Part shown: positions 7,952 to 10,772 of the stretch, piece by piece
Layout of the letters: every line of letters begins with the position of its first letter
Numbering within the stretch: the first letter of the stretch is position 1
Assembly (NCBI GenBank): GCA_946886365.1
Contig: CAMPIM010000113.1
Coordinates: forward strand, 1-10,772
Reading direction: 5' to 3'
From: an uncultured Novosphingobium sp.
Lineage (GTDB): Bacteria > Pseudomonadota > Alphaproteobacteria > Sphingomonadales > Sphingomonadaceae
DNA: 10,772 bases
Notes under the pieces: model-generated
The model's database searches: none
What the model was told of the DNA's origin: nothing
What the model saw: only the letters and a program-made list of their open reading frames with translations
Made by a program: the position numbers and the translations under genes

Positions 7952-10292
7952 GGGGTAGCTCGATCACGGCCATGGTGCCCTGCCCCGGCTCTGACACGAG
8001 CTGGAGGGTGCCGCCATGCGCCTCTGCCAATTGCTTGGCGAGCGGTAGGCCGATCCCGGCCTTTTCACCGCTTCGTGCCTGTTCCGCGCGCGCCGCAGCA
8101 TCGAAGATCGTGGCGCGGCGCTTGACGCTGATCCCGGGACCGTTGTCGGAGACGACGAGCCGCGCGGAATCGCTGCTGCCGTCGCCGTGCAGCAATACGC
8201 GCGCGCCAGGTCCGCTGTAGCAGACGGCGTTCTCCAGCAGATGATCGAGCGCCTGGCCGATCCGGCGGCTGTCGCCTTCCACCTTCCCCAATGTTTCATG
8301 CAGGGAGATGGCAAGGTCGATGCCCTTGGCCGTTGCCTCGGCCTTGATCCGCTCGATGCTTTCCTTTGCCAGGGCGGCGAGATCGACAGGGGCACGGTCG
8401 ATCGGGAGCGTCCCGGCTTCTCCCTGTGTCAGGTCCAGCACATTGTCGATCAACATCGACAGGCGACTGGTACTCTGGAGAATGCCATCGACATATTCCT
8501 TGGCGGAATCGCTCATGTCTCCGGCGTAGCCCGCGCTCATCATCTCGGCGAAGCCGGCGATGGTGGTGAGCGGCGTGCGCAATTCATAGCTCATATTGGT
8601 GACGAAGGCCGTCTTGACCCGATCGGCCTGCTCCAACGCTTCGTTGCGGTCGCGCAGCACCTGTTCGACACGGCGGCTGTCGGTCACGTCCAGCATCGTG
8701 AAAAGTGCGTTCCCGTCGGGCAGCGGGATGGCGGCAAATTCGAAGATGCGGCCGTCCGCGAAACCGACATGGCCGACGCGCTGCTTGCGTTCCACTGTCG
8801 CCGCGCGGACCAGCTCGCGGACGAGATTGGCCTGCTGCGGCTTGGCGAGGCGGGATTGGACGGCGCGGAGAAGTTCGTCGATGCGCGGGTGCTGCGCCAG
8901 AAGATCTTCGGAGATTTCCCAGTTCGACCGGAAACGGCTGTTCCACAGCGACAGGCGGCCATCGGAAGAAAATACGCCGATCGACTCGAACAGATTGTCG
9001 AAGGTCGCCGTGCGGACTCGCAGCAGCGTGTCGCGCGCGCTGGAAAGCTGGACCTGCTCCGTCCGATCCTCAAAGATCAGGAGCAGGCCGCCGTCGGGCA
9101 ATGGCTGACCATAGACGCGCAGATGCGTGCCATCGGCGAGCAGCCAGTTTTCCTCGCGCGGGTCGGGGGAGAGGAACCAATCGCGACGTTCAGCGCGCCA
9201 CGCCGGAAAATCGCGATGTTCGGGCAGGCGGCGGGCCTCGCGCATGCGATCGAGGACGCGTTCAAACACGGGCTGGTCGGCCAGATGTTCCTGATCTAGC
9301 CCGAACAGACTCATGAACGGCTGATTCCAGAAACGCAGGGTGCGATCGGAGCCAAAGCGGGCCACGCCAGCAGAGAGGCGATCGAGAAGGTCGCGCTGAG
9401 CCGCTTCAAGGCGGCGGTGCTCGACGCGGGCCTGTTCAAGCTCATTCTGGTCCATCGCGAAACCCGCCACGCCAGCTTCGCCAAGCGGCACATCGACGAC
9501 CCGCATCGTTCGGCGTTCGCCATCGATTGTCGCTGGCACCATGCGCTCGACCACCCGATCCTCGGTCAGCGCCTGCTCTGCTGATGACTGAGGGCCGAGG
9601 CCGCCCACCGCCTCGACCAACTCCGTGCCCTGAGCGATGACATCTGCCGCATTGGCCCCATCCACCGCCTGGACATAGGCTGCGTTGACCAGACTGAGGC
9701 GCATGTCGGCGGTGCGATGCCACATTGGAAACGGCGCGGCTTCCACAAGGCCCGCGAGCGCTTCCAGGGCTTCGCGCAGTTGCTCGACCTTGCTCTTCAG
9801 CGCCTGGATTTCCGACTGGCTGTCGGTCGCGTCGAATATCCACAGGACTACGCCGCCGCTTTCGGCAAGCACTGGCCCGGCAGGCGCGCCGCGCACCAGC
9901 AGGAGCCGGGAGGAACCCTCCCCCCGCACAGGCAGGGCGAAGCTGCGTCCGGCGCGCTGGGCCGCCGCTATTTCCTGCGCGAGGGCCGACGCGTCCTCCG
10001 GCTCCAGGCCGCCGTCGGGCGCGGTCAGTTCGGATACGAATGCGGGCACCCGGTCCTTGCCAAGCCATTTGGCGAGCCGGTCGGCGGCTTCTATCCGGCC
10101 ATCGGCATGAATGATGATGGGTGCAGCGGGTGCCGAGGCGAGCAGGCTGGACAGGCGATCGAACTTGCCCTGCACTTGCGTGCCTTCGCGACGCATGCGC
10201 TGCCCGGTCGAAAGCGCCCACACCGCGGCGGCCAGCCACGCGGCCAGCACGATCCCCAATATGACTGCGGCAAATGGGGTCAATGACGTCAT
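7944..10292 (-). CDS. divL: DivL-like tyrosine pseudo-histidine kinase with PAS repeats
   Basis: 782-residue membrane-anchored sensor-kinase-like protein. One N-terminal transmembrane helix (about residues 6-28) is followed by four PAS-like segments (roughly 55-155, 180-283, 303-412 and 430-537). A DHp helix and HATPase domain follow: N-box LLENAVCY (N688), G1 DNGPG (716-720) and G2 EKAGIGLPLAK (743-753). At the H-box, where ordinary kinases read SHELRTPL, this protein reads SYELRTPLTTI. The phosphoacceptor His is Tyr569, encoded by TAT at 8588-8586. This is the hallmark of DivL, known in Caulobacter (769 residues) as a non-canonical regulator of the CckA-CtrA cell-cycle phosphorelay together with DivK. 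Length, single membrane helix, PAS count and Tyr all agree. The start ATG at 10292 directly precedes the membrane helix. It is the first gene of the six-gene block. That it feeds CckA in this organism is inferred. Confidence 0.9.
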   Translation of the reverse strand: MTSLTPFAAVILGIVLAAWLAAAVWALSTGQRMRREGTQVQGKFDRLSSLLASAPAAPIIIHADGRIEAADRLAKWLGKDRVPAFVSELTAPDGGLEPEDASALAQEIAAAQRAGRSFALPVRGEGSSRLLLVRGAPAGPVLAESGGVVLWIFDATDSQSEIQALKSKVEQLREALEALAGLVEAAPFPMWHRTADMRLSLVNAAYVQAVDGANAADVIAQGTELVEAVGGLGPQSSAEQALTEDRVVERMVPATIDGERRTMRVVDVPLGEAGVAGFAMDQNELEQARVEHRRLEAAQRDLLDRLSAGVARFGSDRTLRFWNQPFMSLFGLDQEHLADQPVFERVLDRMREARRLPEHRDFPAWRAERRDWFLSPDPREENWLLADGTHLRVYGQPLPDGGLLLIFEDRTEQVQLSSARDTLLRVRTATFDNLFESIGVFSSDGRLSLWNSRFRSNWEISEDLLAQHPRIDELLRAVQSRLAKPQQANLVRELVRAATVERKQRVGHVGFADGRIFEFAAIPLPDGNALFTMLDVTDSRRVEQVLRDRNEALEQADRVKTAFVTNMSYELRTPLTTIAGFAEMMSAGYAGDMSDSAKEYVDGILQSTSRLSMLIDNVLDLTQGEAGTLPIDRAPVDLAALAKESIERIKAEATAKGIDLAISLHETLGKVEGDSRRIGQALDHLLENAVCYSGPGARVLLHGDGSSDSARLVVSDNGPGISVKRRATIFDAAARAEQARSGEKAGIGLPLAKQLAEAHGGTLQLVSEPGQGTMAVIELPRG

Positions 10293-10427
10293 TGCGCCTG
10301 TTCACCCCTCATCGCGACCTGCCACCCCTTTGCATGATTATCAGGGGACTAACCCAAGTCGGGAGCAGCGTGAAGCGGGGAGTTGGAAGAAATGCGCGGC
10401 TCCTTCAAGACGGACACGCCCTCATCT

Positions 10428-10502
10428 TCGTCATGCCACCGAAAGCTGGCATCTCAGCCGGACGCCGTTGGCAATAGATCCCAGCTTTCGCTGGGATAAC
10501 GA
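10428..10502. repeat. REP/MITE-like palindromic element of two facing hairpins
   Basis: Two 27-nt arms (10428-10454 and 10476-10502) are inverted copies of each other with four mismatches, separated by 21 nt. Each arm also folds on itself: ATGCCA (10433-10438) pairs with TGGCAT (10447-10452), and ATCCCAG (10478-10484) pairs with CTGGGAT (10491-10497). Where the arms differ within the stems, both sides of the pair change together (G-C in one arm, C-G in the other), so pairing is kept. The look, including the GAAAGCTGG core and the TCGT ends, is that of the short intergenic palindromes scattered through sphingomonad genomes. That the family is multicopy in this genome is inferred. It lies between the ahcY terminator and divL. 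Confidence 0.75.
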
Positions 10503-10514
10503 GAGGCTAAGCAT

Positions 10515-10540
10515 AAAAAAGGGGAGACTTTCGCCTCCCC
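10515..10540 (-). terminator. Rho-independent terminator of ahcY
   Basis: Read on the minus strand, GGGGAGGC and GTCTCCCC form an 8-bp stem (one G-T wobble) closed by a GAAA tetraloop (GNRA class), followed at once by six T residues (10520-10515). It begins 11 nt past the ahcY stop codon. The T-run follows the hairpin only on the minus strand, so it acts for ahcY and separates it from the divL unit. Confidence 0.9.
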
Positions 10541-10551
10541 CGTTTAGGTTT

Positions 10552-10772
10552 TTAGTAGCGGTAATGATCCGGCTTGAACGGACCTTCCGGCGTCACGCCG
10601 ATATAGGCGGCCTGCTTGGGGGTCAGCTTGGACAGCTTCACGCCCAGCTTTTCGAGGTGAAGCGCCGCCACCTTTTCGTCCAGATGCTTGGGCAGGACGT
10701 ATACGTCGTTCTTGTAGGTGTCCGACTTGGTCCACAGTTCGATCTGCGCCAGCACCTGGTTGGTGAAGCTGG
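10552..10772 (-). CDS. ahcY: S-adenosylhomocysteine hydrolase, C-terminal part (N-terminus outside window)
   Basis: Only the last 72 codons are present. They read [13 protein letters not shown] at the edge, then [14 protein letters not shown] and the ending [12 protein letters not shown]. The terminal K-P-D-H-Y segment is the extremely conserved AhcY tail whose Lys and Tyr reach into the NAD site of the neighbouring subunit. The enzyme cleaves S-adenosylhomocysteine to adenosine and homocysteine, removing the inhibitory product of methyl transfer. TAA at 10554-10552 is followed closely by a strong terminator, so ahcY is transcribed apart from divL. A methionine-like start at 10755 is only an internal GTG codon; the true start is beyond position 10772. 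Confidence 0.97.
   Translation of the reverse strand, partial: SFTNQVLAQIELWTKSDTYKNDVYVLPKHLDEKVAALHLEKLGVKLSKLTPKQAAYIGVTPEGPFKPDHYRY

Noticed and set aside
8187..9299. Long plus-strand open frame (370 codons) opposite divL
   Set aside because: It is antisense to a well-supported conserved protein. Long antisense frames are common in high-GC coding DNA, and the translated sequence shows no recognisable domain.
10337..10342. GATAAT on the minus strand as a -10 box for divL
   Set aside because: It is well placed for a short leader, but no acceptable -35 hexamer lies 16-18 nt upstream, so it is not listed as a promoter.
10274..10477. Plus-strand 67-codon frame spanning the divL start and the intergenic gap
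   Set aside because: It begins inside divL antisense, runs into the palindromic repeat, and has no ribosome binding site or recognisable motif.

Overview
The window looks like chromosomal housekeeping DNA from a high-GC alphaproteobacterium, most probably a sphingomonad (Sphingomonadales). This rests on the protein sequences (a DivL-type tyrosine pseudokinase, alphaproteobacterial AddA/AddB, an AmgK-MurU pair) and on the gene order. It is an inference by recognition, not by database search. Every real gene lies on the minus strand, so the window reads biologically from right to left.

Right edge (10552-10772): the last 72 codons of ahcY (S-adenosylhomocysteine hydrolase), closed by a strong intrinsic terminator (10515-10540). 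Next is a gap of about 260 bp that holds a palindromic repeat made of two facing hairpins (10428-10502) and the upstream region of divL.

Main block (1-10292): six tightly packed genes, divL - tsaE - amgK - murU - addB - addA. Each start codon overlaps the stop of the previous gene (8, 4, 4, 8 and 20 nt with the starts chosen here). No promoter or terminator was seen inside the block, which suggests one transcription unit with translational coupling. divL encodes a membrane-anchored, multi-PAS histidine-kinase-like protein whose phosphoacceptor His is Tyr (Y569). tsaE encodes the ATPase of t6A tRNA modification. amgK and murU encode the two enzymes that turn recycled MurNAc into UDP-MurNAc. 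addB and addA encode the AddAB helicase-nuclease for double-strand break repair. addA runs off the left edge, leaving its C-terminal nuclease domain outside the window.

The operon joins cell-cycle signalling, translation fidelity, peptidoglycan recycling and recombination repair. The families are known, and I see no mobile element, CRISPR array, tRNA or rRNA. The points most worth a second look are the DivL Tyr substitution, the covarying hairpin repeat, the unbroken chain of gene overlaps, the AddB that lacks both Fe-S ligands and a Walker A motif, and an addA start that should probably be moved 12 nt upstream.
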